Shown piece after piece: positions 1-6,179 of a DNA stretch of 7,452 nt. The notes below the pieces were generated by a model, which saw only the letters and a program-made list of their open reading frames with translations, was not told the origin of the DNA and did no database searches. Location of the stretch: NCBI GenBank assembly GCA_015488875.1, contig WFMX01000074.1:1-7452 (forward strand), in the 5' to 3' direction. Numbering within the stretch: the stretch's first letter is position 1; each line of letters opens with the position of its first letter. A program made the translations under genes and the position numbers. Origin of the DNA: Campylobacterota bacterium (GTDB taxonomy: Bacteria > Campylobacterota > Campylobacteria > Campylobacterales > Sulfurovaceae).

Positions 1-30
1 AAGCTGTGTCCCCGCATAATGATCGTTCGC

Positions 31-136
31 CCTCGACTGTAGCATAACGGTGTTGCAGTTTAGCCGAGGTCAGGCAATTGTGATGCATTCCGCTACGCTC
101 CACGCATCACAAATCACCAGACCCCTACCGTCTCTA
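31..136. repeat. composite intergenic repeat, copy 1 (two inverted-repeat modules)
   Basis: This stretch recurs at 201-307 with about five substitutions and one single-base indel. Module A is an imperfect hairpin. Its left arm CCTCGACT (31-38) pairs with one mismatch to AGCCGAGG (62-69), and the five bases before the left arm do not match the intact copy, so this arm is eroded or truncated. Module B is a perfect 9-bp inverted repeat, TTGTGATGC (78-86) and GCATCACAA (104-112), around a 17-nt loop. A conserved tail follows to 136. The organisation resembles REP/BIME-type or small MITE-like intergenic elements. No transposase or protein gene is visible in it. Positions 1-30 show nothing recognisable. 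Confidence 0.8.
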
Positions 137-195
137 TATATCCAAAAAGTGGAAATGGATTGAGTGGGTTGATGGTATTTTTTTGACAGGCTACA

Positions 196-307
196 CCTGA
201 CCTCGGCTGTAGCATAACGGTGTTGCAGTTTAGCCGAGGTCAGGTTATTCATGATGCATTCCGCTACGCTCCACGCATCACAAATCACCAGACCCCTATC
301 GTCTCTA
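196..307. repeat. composite intergenic repeat, copy 2 (intact hairpin module)
   Basis: This is the better-preserved copy of the element at 31-136. Module A has a perfect 13-bp inverted repeat, CCTGACCTCGGCT (196-208) and AGCCGAGGTCAGG (232-244). As plus-strand RNA the stem can continue through G-U pairs (209-214 with 221-226), leaving a 6-nt loop and a small bulge. Module B is TGATGC (252-257) and GCATCA (275-280). The element lies just 3' of argH, so read from the argH transcript it could form a stable 3' hairpin. No U tract follows module A on that strand, so it is not a classic intrinsic terminator. Spacer 137-195 between the copies holds a T7 run at 178-184 and no gene. Confidence 0.82.
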
Positions 308-319
308 ACTGTCAAACTT

Positions 320-1711
320 CTAACTTCTAACCTCATTCATCCAATCTTGCATCTTCTCTATCTGCTCTATGGTTCTTTTGGTAGCTGTACCACCCTCTGA
401 ATCTCTAGCATTCATAGATGCTCGATTATCTAGTAGCTCTATTACCCCATCACCTATCCTCTCGTCTATACTTTGCAACTCAGCCAAAGAAAGCTCTGAT
501 ATATCTACGCTATTTTGCTCTGCTAAGTTCACGACATTGCCTGTGATGTGATAAGCATCTCTAAATGGCATACCTGCTTCTCTCACCAAATAATCCGCCA
601 AATCTGTAGCACTCAAATGTCCTATCATACAAGCTCTTTGCATCTTTTCATCATTGATAGTCATATCCGATATCATCTCATCTAGTATCTGTAGAGATAG
701 AGTAGCCGTCTTGACAGAATCAAATACCCCCTCTTTGTCCTCTTGCATATCTTTATTGTATGCTAGCGGTAGCCCCTTCATGACTGTGAGTAGTGCTATG
801 AGATTGCCATTGACTCGTCCTGTCTTGCCTCGTAGGAGTTCTGGTATATCTGGGTTTTTCTTTTGTGGCATGATAGATGAGCCTGTAGCGTGTCTGTCTG
901 ATAGTGTGACCCAACCAAACTCACTAGATGACCATAGTATAAGCTCTTCGCTAAGTCTGCTTATGTGCATCATCATAGTAGAGATATTGAAGAGCATCTC
1001 AAGGGCGAAATCTCTATCACTAACTGTATCTAGGCAATTGAGAGTGGGTGATTTGAAGCCCAATTTATCAGATGTGATCACGCGTGAGATAGGATGAGGA
1101 GTACCTGCAAGAGCAGCACAGCCTATAGGTGAGTAGTCGTTTCTATCATAAGAACTCACAAATCTCTCATAATCCCTCTTGAGCATACTAGCATATGCCA
1201 TCAAATGATATCCGAAGTTTATAGGCTGTGCATGTTGCAGATGTGTCATACCTGGTAGCATCACCCCTACGCTCTCTTTGGCTCTCTCCATCAAAGTCTC
1301 TATATTTTGCAAGATAAGCTCTGCTATGGTTTTGGTATTTTTCTGCACAAAGAGCCTAAAGTCAAGTGCCACTTGGTCATTACGACTTCTTGCGGTATGT
1401 AGCCTTTTGCCTGCATCTCCTATCTTATCTGTAAGTCGCCCCTCTATCGCCATATGGATATCTTCATCATCTCCATCTAGTAGAAACTCCCCTGACTCTA
1501 TCTCGCCTAGTATCTCTAGTAGCCCTGACTCTATCTTCGTGTAATCATCACTACTTATGATACCCTGCTGACTTAGCATATATGAGTGAGCTATAGATCC
1601 TTCTATATCTTCTCTATAAAGTATCTTGTCAAATGGTAGTGAATTGTTCAGCTCTTGCAACAATCTCGAACTCTTTTGTGATATCCTAGCGGATGCTATC
1701 TTTTTGGACAT
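320..1711 (-). CDS. argH: argininosuccinate lyase
   Basis: The product catalyses the last step of arginine synthesis, cleaving argininosuccinate to arginine and fumarate in the cytoplasm. It belongs to the fumarase/aspartase superfamily and is expected to be a homotetramer. The 463-residue length is normal for ArgH. Conserved blocks are all present: HTARSRNDQV (105-114), TH at 156-157 in a THLQHAQP block (the catalytic His region), and the signature GSSIMPQKKNPD (277-288) with the catalytic serine loop. RDAYHITG (384-391) is also typical. The ATG at 1711 has a good ribosome site, AGGAGA (1721-1716), four bases upstream. The gene follows kdsA by 16 bp on the same strand and probably shares its transcript. 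The stop codon sits in a 7-bp tandem repeat (AACTTCT twice, 315-328). Nothing suggests inactivation. Confidence 0.97.
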   Translation of the reverse strand: MSKKIASARISQKSSRLLQELNNSLPFDKILYREDIEGSIAHSYMLSQQGIISSDDYTKIESGLLEILGEIESGEFLLDGDDEDIHMAIEGRLTDKIGDAGKRLHTARSRNDQVALDFRLFVQKNTKTIAELILQNIETLMERAKESVGVMLPGMTHLQHAQPINFGYHLMAYASMLKRDYERFVSSYDRNDYSPIGCAALAGTPHPISRVITSDKLGFKSPTLNCLDTVSDRDFALEMLFNISTMMMHISRLSEELILWSSSEFGWVTLSDRHATGSSIMPQKKNPDIPELLRGKTGRVNGNLIALLTVMKGLPLAYNKDMQEDKEGVFDSVKTATLSLQILDEMISDMTINDEKMQRACMIGHLSATDLADYLVREAGMPFRDAYHITGNVVNLAEQNSVDISELSLAELQSIDERIGDGVIELLDNRASMNARDSEGGTATKRTIEQIEKMQDWMNEVRS

Positions 1712-1727
1712 TTTATCTCCTGCTCTG

Positions 1728-2528
1728 TTATATTACTATGGTGTTGATGGCTTCTATCTCTTTGATGAGTTTAGCCAAATCGTTTAGTTCTATCATATTT
1801 GGTCCATCACTTAGTGCTATAGATGGGTCGAAATGCGTCTCAAAGAAGAAACCATCTACACCGACCGCAGCCGCTGCTCTGGAGAGGTATGGTACAAACG
1901 AGCTGTCACCGCCACTACTACTGCCACCTGAAGCTGGCATCTGTACAGAGTGAGTAGCATCAAATACCACAGGGGCATACTCACGCATGATTTTCAAGCC
2001 TCTCATATCTACTACTAGATTGCCATACCCAAAGCTACTGCCCCTCTCTGTGAGCCATACGCCATATTTCTTTGCATCTGCATAGTTGACTTCACTATCA
2101 CAACCTCTAGTTTTTAGTACTTTACCAACGGAGTGTTTCATAGCTTGCGGTGCTAAAAACTGCCCTTTTTTGATATTGACTATAGCAGGAGTATTGGCTG
2201 CTGCTACTAGCAAATCTGTCTGCCTAGAGAGAAACGCTGGTATCTGAAGTACATCCGCTACCTCTGCTACTGTAGAGGCTTGTGATGACTCATGTATATC
2301 CGTGAGTATCTTGTACCCAAACTGCTCTTTGACCTCTTGAAGGAGCTTTAGCCCTTCATCTAGTCCTGGTCCTCTAAAGCTATCTAGGCTAGTTCTATTT
2401 GCTTTGTCAAAACTAGCCTTGAAGTAGAAATCTTTGGTGCAATCTTCATGATACTCCATCAACGACTCTGCTATCTTGAAGACTACAGCTCTACTCTCTA
2501 TGACACAAGGTCCTGCTATCAATATCAT
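1728..2528 (-). CDS. kdsA: 3-deoxy-8-phosphooctulonate synthase (KDO-8-P synthase), metal-dependent type
   Basis: The enzyme condenses phosphoenolpyruvate with D-arabinose 5-phosphate to KDO 8-phosphate, the precursor of the KDO linking lipid A to the LPS core. Visible family blocks, numbered from the chosen start, are AGPCVIES (5-12), FKASFDKANRTS (36-47), RGPGLDEGL (52-60), TDIHE (76-80), FLSRQTD (99-105), KKGQFLAPQAM (120-130), ERGSSFGYGN (161-170) and ATHSVQMP (191-198). Cys8, His193, Glu230 and Asp241 correspond to the four metal ligands of class II enzymes such as that of Aquifex; class I enzymes have Asn in place of the Cys. I chose ATG 2528 (266 aa) because GAAGG (2540-2536) lies 7 nt upstream. 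ATG 2531 is directly adjacent and also possible. The frame stays open to a TTG at 2573, but that extension has no ribosome site and no family similarity that I recognise. Confidence 0.95.
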   Translation of the reverse strand: MILIAGPCVIESRAVVFKIAESLMEYHEDCTKDFYFKASFDKANRTSLDSFRGPGLDEGLKLLQEVKEQFGYKILTDIHESSQASTVAEVADVLQIPAFLSRQTDLLVAAANTPAIVNIKKGQFLAPQAMKHSVGKVLKTRGCDSEVNYADAKKYGVWLTERGSSFGYGNLVVDMRGLKIMREYAPVVFDATHSVQMPASGGSSSGGDSSFVPYLSRAAAAVGVDGFFFETHFDPSIALSDGPNMIELNDLAKLIKEIEAINTIVI

Positions 2529-2698
2529 CATATTACCTTCAATTAGAGACCCTGCAAAGCTCATCGGAAACAATGGACACGGTGCTTGAGTTTCCGTAAA
2601 TTAGGGAGAGGTCAAAGCCATCTCGCCCAAAAAAGGCTTACTGCATCATCGAAGCCAAAGTAGCACTTCCGAGTTTTGCAAGAACTCTATTATCTTTT
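2529..2698 (-). promoter_or_regulatory. long 5' leader of kdsA with hairpin potential
   Basis: If transcription starts at the predicted minus-strand promoter (about 2698), kdsA has a leader of about 170 nt. It contains a perfect 7-bp inverted repeat, CGGAAAC (2565-2571) and GTTTCCG (2590-2596), around an 18-nt loop and about 25 nt before the ribosome site. A 5-bp repeat lies near its start (2671-2675 with 2683-2687). GGCTT at 2635-2639 can pair with AAGCC either at 2615-2619 or at 2652-2656, so alternative folds are possible. I recognise no riboswitch class, and the stems are short, so function is uncertain. Confidence 0.35.
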
Positions 2699-2704
2699 TG
2701 TGTG

Positions 2705-2713
2705 ATTATATCA
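2705..2713 (-). promoter_or_regulatory. extended -10 promoter for kdsA-argH
   Basis: On the minus strand the sequence reads TGATATAAT. This is a perfect TATAAT preceded at the right spacing by the TG of an extended -10 element. No good -35 box is seen 17 bp upstream, which is tolerated with an extended -10. The predicted start is near 2698, pointing to kdsA. Confidence 0.6.
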
Positions 2714-2720
2714 AAAAAGG

Positions 2721-2734
2721 CTCAATATAGAGTA
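2721..2734. promoter_or_regulatory. candidate operator between the divergent promoters
   Basis: CTCAATATAGAG (2721-2732) is a 12-bp palindrome with 10 of 12 symmetric positions. It overlaps a TAGAGTA half-site (2728-2734) that recurs further downstream. It lies between the two opposing -10 boxes, about where both -35 regions would fall, so a bound regulator could affect both directions. This is inference from symmetry and position only. Confidence 0.3.
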
Positions 2735-2755
2735 ATAAACCTCCTAAAATAGATA

Positions 2756-2771
2756 TATAATGTGCTACAAT
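2756..2771 (+). promoter_or_regulatory. overlapping -10 boxes for the mla operon
   Basis: Two -10 candidates lie within 16 bp. One is a perfect TATAAT (2756-2761), giving a start near 2768 and an 11-nt leader. The other is TGCTACAAT (2763-2771), an extended -10, giving a start at about 2778-2779, right at the mlaE start codon. Neither has a recognisable -35 box, as is common in Campylobacterota. There is no real Shine-Dalgarno sequence before the ATG, so the mRNA may be leaderless or nearly so. Confidence 0.55.
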
Positions 2772-2778
2772 AAAGACT

Positions 2779-3885
2779 ATGAATCCTACTTGTATCAAAA
2801 TAGAGTACTACTCTAACCATACTACTATATATGCTTCAGGTGATTGGACTATACATAATGTGCCAAAAATCGATAGAGTACTTAAGGGCTTTTCGTGTCA
2901 TCGTAGATTGGTGTGGGATTTTTCTGCTGTGAGTAGTTTCGATAGCTCTGGTATACTGCTCTTTATGGGGTATCATGATAAGTTTTTGTCTCACTGCAGG
3001 GTAGAGGTGGTGGGGTACACCAAAGCCCAAGAGAGGATGTTTAGATTGCTTCTCGCTCACAAGGTTGATGATCTCATACCCAAAGTGGAGAGAGGGTTAT
3101 TCTACAGCATCGGTAAAAATACAGTCTCATCGTACGATGTCTTCGTGAAATTTGTCAACTTCACAGGCTATATAATGGTGGCTTTCCTCAGATACTTTAC
3201 ACATCCTAAAAACATCAGAATCAAAGAGATAGTCTATTATATGGAGCGGTCAGGTGTCGGTGCTTTGTTTATCATCGCATTGACATCATTTCTAGTAGGT
3301 ATGGTGATCTCGTATCAGAGTGCAGTAGAGTTGGCGAAGTTTGGTGCAGATATATTTATAGTAGATTTGGCAGGCATATCGATCACTAGAGAGCTAGCAC
3401 CACTCATTACAGCCATAGTAGTGGCAGGCAGAAGTGGCTCGGCGTATACAGCTCAGATAGGTGCTATGAAGATCACAGAGGAGATATCTGCTATGCGTAC
3501 TATGGGCTTCGACCCTTACTATTTTCTCATACTGCCTAGGATGATTGCGTTGATGATATCTCTACCGCTTCTTATATTTTTTGCGGATATGATGGGGATA
3601 GCAGGAAGTATGCTCGCATCATATTTGGAGTTGGGTATCTCGTCACATCAATTTCTAAATAGGATGCAAGAGGTGTTGGATATCAAACATTTCTGGATAG
3701 GTATCGTCAAGGGACCATTTTTTGCTATGCTTATAGTGATGATAGGGTGTTTTAGGGGTCTACAAGTGACAGATGACACAGAGAGCATAGGGTATCAGAC
3801 TACTGCGAGTGTAGTCAACTCTATATTTTTTGTCATAGCTTGCGATGCACTATTTTCTATACTCTTGACAAAGTGGGGACTCTAG
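2779..3885 (+). CDS. mlaE: MlaE-type lipid ABC permease with N-terminal STAS domain
   Basis: This is the inner-membrane permease of an Mla/MCE phospholipid transporter, which helps maintain outer-membrane lipid asymmetry. Residues 1 to about 105 form a STAS domain with the DSSG loop at 55-58, equivalent to the separate MlaB of E. coli. Residues from about 120 to 368 are the MlaE permease: hydrophobic segments at about 125-140, 160-180, 248-285, 310-327 and 343-365, with the conserved GISITRELAPLITAIVVAGR (199-218) and the coupling-helix block around 228-254 (GAM, MRTMGFDP, PR). The 368-residue length fits STAS plus the usual roughly 260-residue permease. ATG 2779 is supported by the immediate start of the STAS fold, although the ribosome site is very weak. 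It is the first gene of the operon; mlaF follows after 1 nt. Confidence 0.93.
   Translation: MNPTCIKIEYYSNHTTIYASGDWTIHNVPKIDRVLKGFSCHRRLVWDFSAVSSFDSSGILLFMGYHDKFLSHCRVEVVGYTKAQERMFRLLLAHKVDDLIPKVERGLFYSIGKNTVSSYDVFVKFVNFTGYIMVAFLRYFTHPKNIRIKEIVYYMERSGVGALFIIALTSFLVGMVISYQSAVELAKFGADIFIVDLAGISITRELAPLITAIVVAGRSGSAYTAQIGAMKITEEISAMRTMGFDPYYFLILPRMIALMISLPLLIFFADMMGIAGSMLASYLELGISSHQFLNRMQEVLDIKHFWIGIVKGPFFAMLIVMIGCFRGLQVTDDTESIGYQTTASVVNSIFFVIACDALFSILLTKWGL
2801..2815. promoter_or_regulatory. perfect 15-bp palindrome inside the mlaE start region
   Basis: TAGAGTA-C-TACTCTA is perfectly symmetric (7-1-7) and covers mlaE codons 8-13 (residues IEYYS). The same TAGAGTA half-site occurs at 2728-2734 and 2874-2880, exactly 73 bp to either side. 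It may be a DNA operator, or in RNA a 6-bp stem with a 3-nt loop close to the start codon. It may also be a coincidence of codon use, as TAGAGTA is fairly common in this genome. Confidence 0.3.
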
Positions 3886-3886
3886 C

Positions 3887-4657
3887 ATGAAAAGTGAAGT
3901 GATAAAAGCTAGAGACATAGTGACAAGTTTTGGTGAGACAGTTATACATGATAAGCTTAATCTCACTGTAAACAGAGGTGAGATATATGGCATACTAGGA
4001 GAGAGCGGATCGGGCAAGACACTACTGCTCAAAGAGATGATAATGCTACACAAGCCTACTTCGGGTCATATAACTATACTAGGTAATGAACTCTCAAATA
4101 TTGATTATCAAAACGCACAGAAGCTTCGCAGGGAGTGGGGTATTTTGTTTCAGTTTGGTGCATTGTTTACATCTCTGACTGTAGCTGAAAATATAGAACT
4201 ACAGCTCAAAGAGTATACAGATATAGACAAGAGGATGAGAGATGAGCTTGTGAAGACTAAGATAAGTATGGTAGGGCTACCCATAAGAGCGGGTGGGTTA
4301 TATCCATCAGAGCTGAGTGGTGGCATGATCAAGAGAGCTGCACTAGCTAGGGCATTGGCTATGGATCCAAAGCTACTCTTTTTGGATGAACCTACATCAG
4401 GGTTGGATCCTATAGGTGCTAGAAATTTCGATAGTCTCATACTAGAGCTTAAAGAGCTTTTGGGTATAACGGTAGTGATGATCACTCATGACCTTGATAC
4501 TATATACTCTATAGTGGATCGTTTTTGTGTATTGGCAGACAAGCATGTCGTAGCGGAAGGAACTTTAGAGAGTGTCATAGAGGCTGATCATCCATTTGTA
4601 GAGAGATTTTTCAAGAATGATTATGCCAAGAGGAGATTAGAATATGGGGGTAGATAG
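3887..4657 (+). CDS. mlaF: MlaF-type ABC transporter ATP-binding protein
   Basis: This is the cytoplasmic ATPase that powers the MlaE permease and is expected to dimerise beneath it. All nucleotide-binding motifs are intact: Walker A GESGSGKT (38-45), Q-loop Gln89 in FQFGALF (88-94), signature LSGGM (143-147), Walker B LLFLDEP (163-169) with catalytic Glu168, D-loop SGLDP (171-175), and H-loop His201. The FQxGALF wording and the GM after LSG are typical of the MlaF/Mkl group rather than of general ABC importers. At 256 residues it is close to the usual length; the C-terminal tail (about 236-256, basic at its end) could contact the STAS domain or the partner subunit as in E. coli MlaF. It starts 1 nt after the mlaE stop, with GGGGA upstream as ribosome site. 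mlaD follows after 2 nt. Confidence 0.95.
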   Translation: MKSEVIKARDIVTSFGETVIHDKLNLTVNRGEIYGILGESGSGKTLLLKEMIMLHKPTSGHITILGNELSNIDYQNAQKLRREWGILFQFGALFTSLTVAENIELQLKEYTDIDKRMRDELVKTKISMVGLPIRAGGLYPSELSGGMIKRAALARALAMDPKLLFLDEPTSGLDPIGARNFDSLILELKELLGITVVMITHDLDTIYSIVDRFCVLADKHVVAEGTLESVIEADHPFVERFFKNDYAKRRLEYGGR

Positions 4658-4659
4658 AT

Positions 4660-5583
4660 ATGTATAGTAGGGTCAGCTACACCCTTATAGGGGTTTTTGT
4701 GATTATCTTCTCATTGGGCATAGTATATTTTGCATTTTGGCTAGGTGGCAAAGGCGACGATGAAAACAACAAAATATATATGCTACGGATGAGAGAGTCT
4801 ATATCTGGATTATCCAAAGATTCGGGAGTGAAATTAAAAGGGGTCAATATAGGAACTGTCAAAGATATAAGAGTCAGCCCCAAAAATATAGAAGAGGTGG
4901 AGATATTGCTTAGTATAGATAAGAATATACCCATCAAAGAGGATATGCGAGGTGTAGTCAAAATGTTTGGCTTGACAGGCTTGTCCTATATAGAGATAAC
5001 TGGTGGTAGCAATAGTGCCAAAAACATAGAGCCAAAAGATGGAGATATACCACTGATCAAATCTGGCGAATCTATGCTCGTAGATTTGGAGTCGAGACTC
5101 AAAAATATATCCGATAAATTGGTCGATATACTAGATAGAGGTGACAAGCTACTGTCTGATGACAATATCAAAAATTTCTCAGATGTATTGAGCAATACAA
5201 ACAAAATGACAGCCAAAGGCGTAGCTGTCGAGGATAAAGTAAATTCGCTGATGACAGAGGTCAACACCACCATCAAAGACTTCAGAGTTTCGTTTGATAA
5301 GCTAACCAAAGGGTATGATGAGCTAGCATCCAATCTCAACAGTGAGATACCACCACTCACAAAGAGCATCAAGCAGACATCGGAAAATATAGATAGACTA
5401 TCCATAGAGATAGAAAAGACAGTCAAGAGAGGAGATTATGATTTCAAGAAAATCCTCCAACCATCTATAAATGACATACAATCTCTCTCCAAAGAGTTAG
5501 AGAAGCTGACGAGAGAGCTACGGCAGAGTCCTAGCGATGTGCTATTCAAATCCAGAAGCAGTAGAAGGGGACCAGGAGAATGA
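4660..5583 (+). CDS. mlaD: MlaD-type MCE-domain lipid transport protein with long coiled-coil tail
   Basis: This is the periplasmic substrate-binding subunit of the transporter. One N-terminal membrane helix (about 7-29) anchors it. The MCE domain spans about 38-116, with GLSKDSGVKLKGVNIGTV (50-67) and the pore-loop motif FGLTGLSYIEI (103-113). MCE domains form hexameric rings with a central lipid channel. At 307 residues it is much longer than E. coli MlaD (about 180). The extra part, about 140-290, is polar and helical-looking, with coiled-coil-like heptads, broken once by PP at 231-232. It ends with the RQSPSDVLF block (288-296) seen in other long MCE proteins. Such tails build a tube towards the outer membrane in PqiB-like and mycobacterial Mce proteins. 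The stop overlaps the next start codon (ATGA), which indicates translational coupling to the lipoprotein gene. Confidence 0.93.
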   Translation: MYSRVSYTLIGVFVIIFSLGIVYFAFWLGGKGDDENNKIYMLRMRESISGLSKDSGVKLKGVNIGTVKDIRVSPKNIEEVEILLSIDKNIPIKEDMRGVVKMFGLTGLSYIEITGGSNSAKNIEPKDGDIPLIKSGESMLVDLESRLKNISDKLVDILDRGDKLLSDDNIKNFSDVLSNTNKMTAKGVAVEDKVNSLMTEVNTTIKDFRVSFDKLTKGYDELASNLNSEIPPLTKSIKQTSENIDRLSIEIEKTVKRGDYDFKKILQPSINDIQSLSKELEKLTRELRQSPSDVLFKSRSSRRGPGE

Positions 5584-6176
5584 ATATAGTATTTAAAAGT
5601 TTATCCATAGTTGTATTTACTATCATTATAAGTGGATGCACTACAAAGGGTGAGCCTATGGTGACATATACAATAGATCCAGACATGAAGGTATCTCAAA
5701 TCAGTAGCAGTCCATATAGAGATAGTAGCGTAAAAGTATCATACCCTACAGATATCAGAGGTAAATCTAGTAGTTCCATATACTACTCATACAGTGATAC
5801 AGAGGAGGGGAACTACCAAAATGCCTCTTGGGGAAGCAATAGCAGTCAACTTTTGGCATATACTGTTATGCGTGCCTTGGAGCAGGGCAAGGTCTTTGGG
5901 TCTACTATAGATTATCGTTCTGTTGCAAATGTCGACTACATATTAGAGAGTGAGGTTTATCAGTTCTATCATAAGGTACGCAAAGATCTATCGTTATCTA
6001 TAGTATCTATACGATTTGACCTCATAGATTCATCTACTAGTGAGCTAAAGAAGAGCAAAAAGTTTAGCTATAAAGTGGCTACAGAGAGTACTGATGCCAA
6101 AGGTTATGTCGAAGCTACCAACAAGGCACTAGAGAGATTGTCCAGAGATATAGTCAAATGGCTAGGGAGGAGGTAG
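5580..6176 (+). CDS. ABC-type transport auxiliary lipoprotein (PqiC-like), probably outer membrane
   Basis: The product is probably the outer-membrane partner of the MCE transporter. A type II signal peptide is clear: Lys6, hydrophobic 7-17, and lipobox ISGC with Cys20 as the lipidated residue. Thr at +2 does not act as an inner-membrane retention signal under the E. coli rule. The 198-residue length, the YYSYSDTEEGNYQNASW region (68-84) followed by a helix (89-105), and the later beta-rich part (115-170) fit the auxiliary lipoprotein family that includes PqiC. Residues 38-90 are serine-rich (about 17 Ser). Assignment rests mainly on context and fold pattern, as this family is poorly conserved. 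The start overlaps the mlaD stop by 4 nt, with AAGGGG 9 nt upstream. The radical SAM gene follows after 3 nt. Confidence 0.78.
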   Translation: MNIVFKSLSIVVFTIIISGCTTKGEPMVTYTIDPDMKVSQISSSPYRDSSVKVSYPTDIRGKSSSSIYYSYSDTEEGNYQNASWGSNSSQLLAYTVMRALEQGKVFGSTIDYRSVANVDYILESEVYQFYHKVRKDLSLSIVSIRFDLIDSSTSELKKSKKFSYKVATESTDAKGYVEATNKALERLSRDIVKWLGRR

Positions 6177-6179
6177 AGT

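Noticed and set aside
183..217. TTGACA at 183-188 as the -35 of a plus-strand promoter
   Set aside because: No -10 box lies at proper spacing, and no plus-strand gene follows.
196..244. Intrinsic terminator for argH
   Set aside because: The hairpin is strong, but no U tract follows it on the minus strand; the T run at 178-184 is an A run in that transcript.
31..307. CRISPR array
   Set aside because: There are only two copies of a roughly 106-bp unit; it lacks short regular repeats and spacers, and no cas gene is present.
70..336. Open frame of 88 codons on the minus strand as a real gene
   Set aside because: It consists of the two repeat copies translated, overlaps the argH stop, and has no ribosome site or recognisable domain.
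2529..2573. N-terminal extension of kdsA from TTG 2573
   Set aside because: No ribosome site precedes TTG 2573 or ATG 2564, while GAAGG is well placed for ATG 2528/2531, where the family's N-terminus begins.
2740..2746. AGGAGG on the minus strand as a ribosome site for a small gene
   Set aside because: No start codon lies at suitable spacing after it, and it falls upstream of the kdsA promoter.
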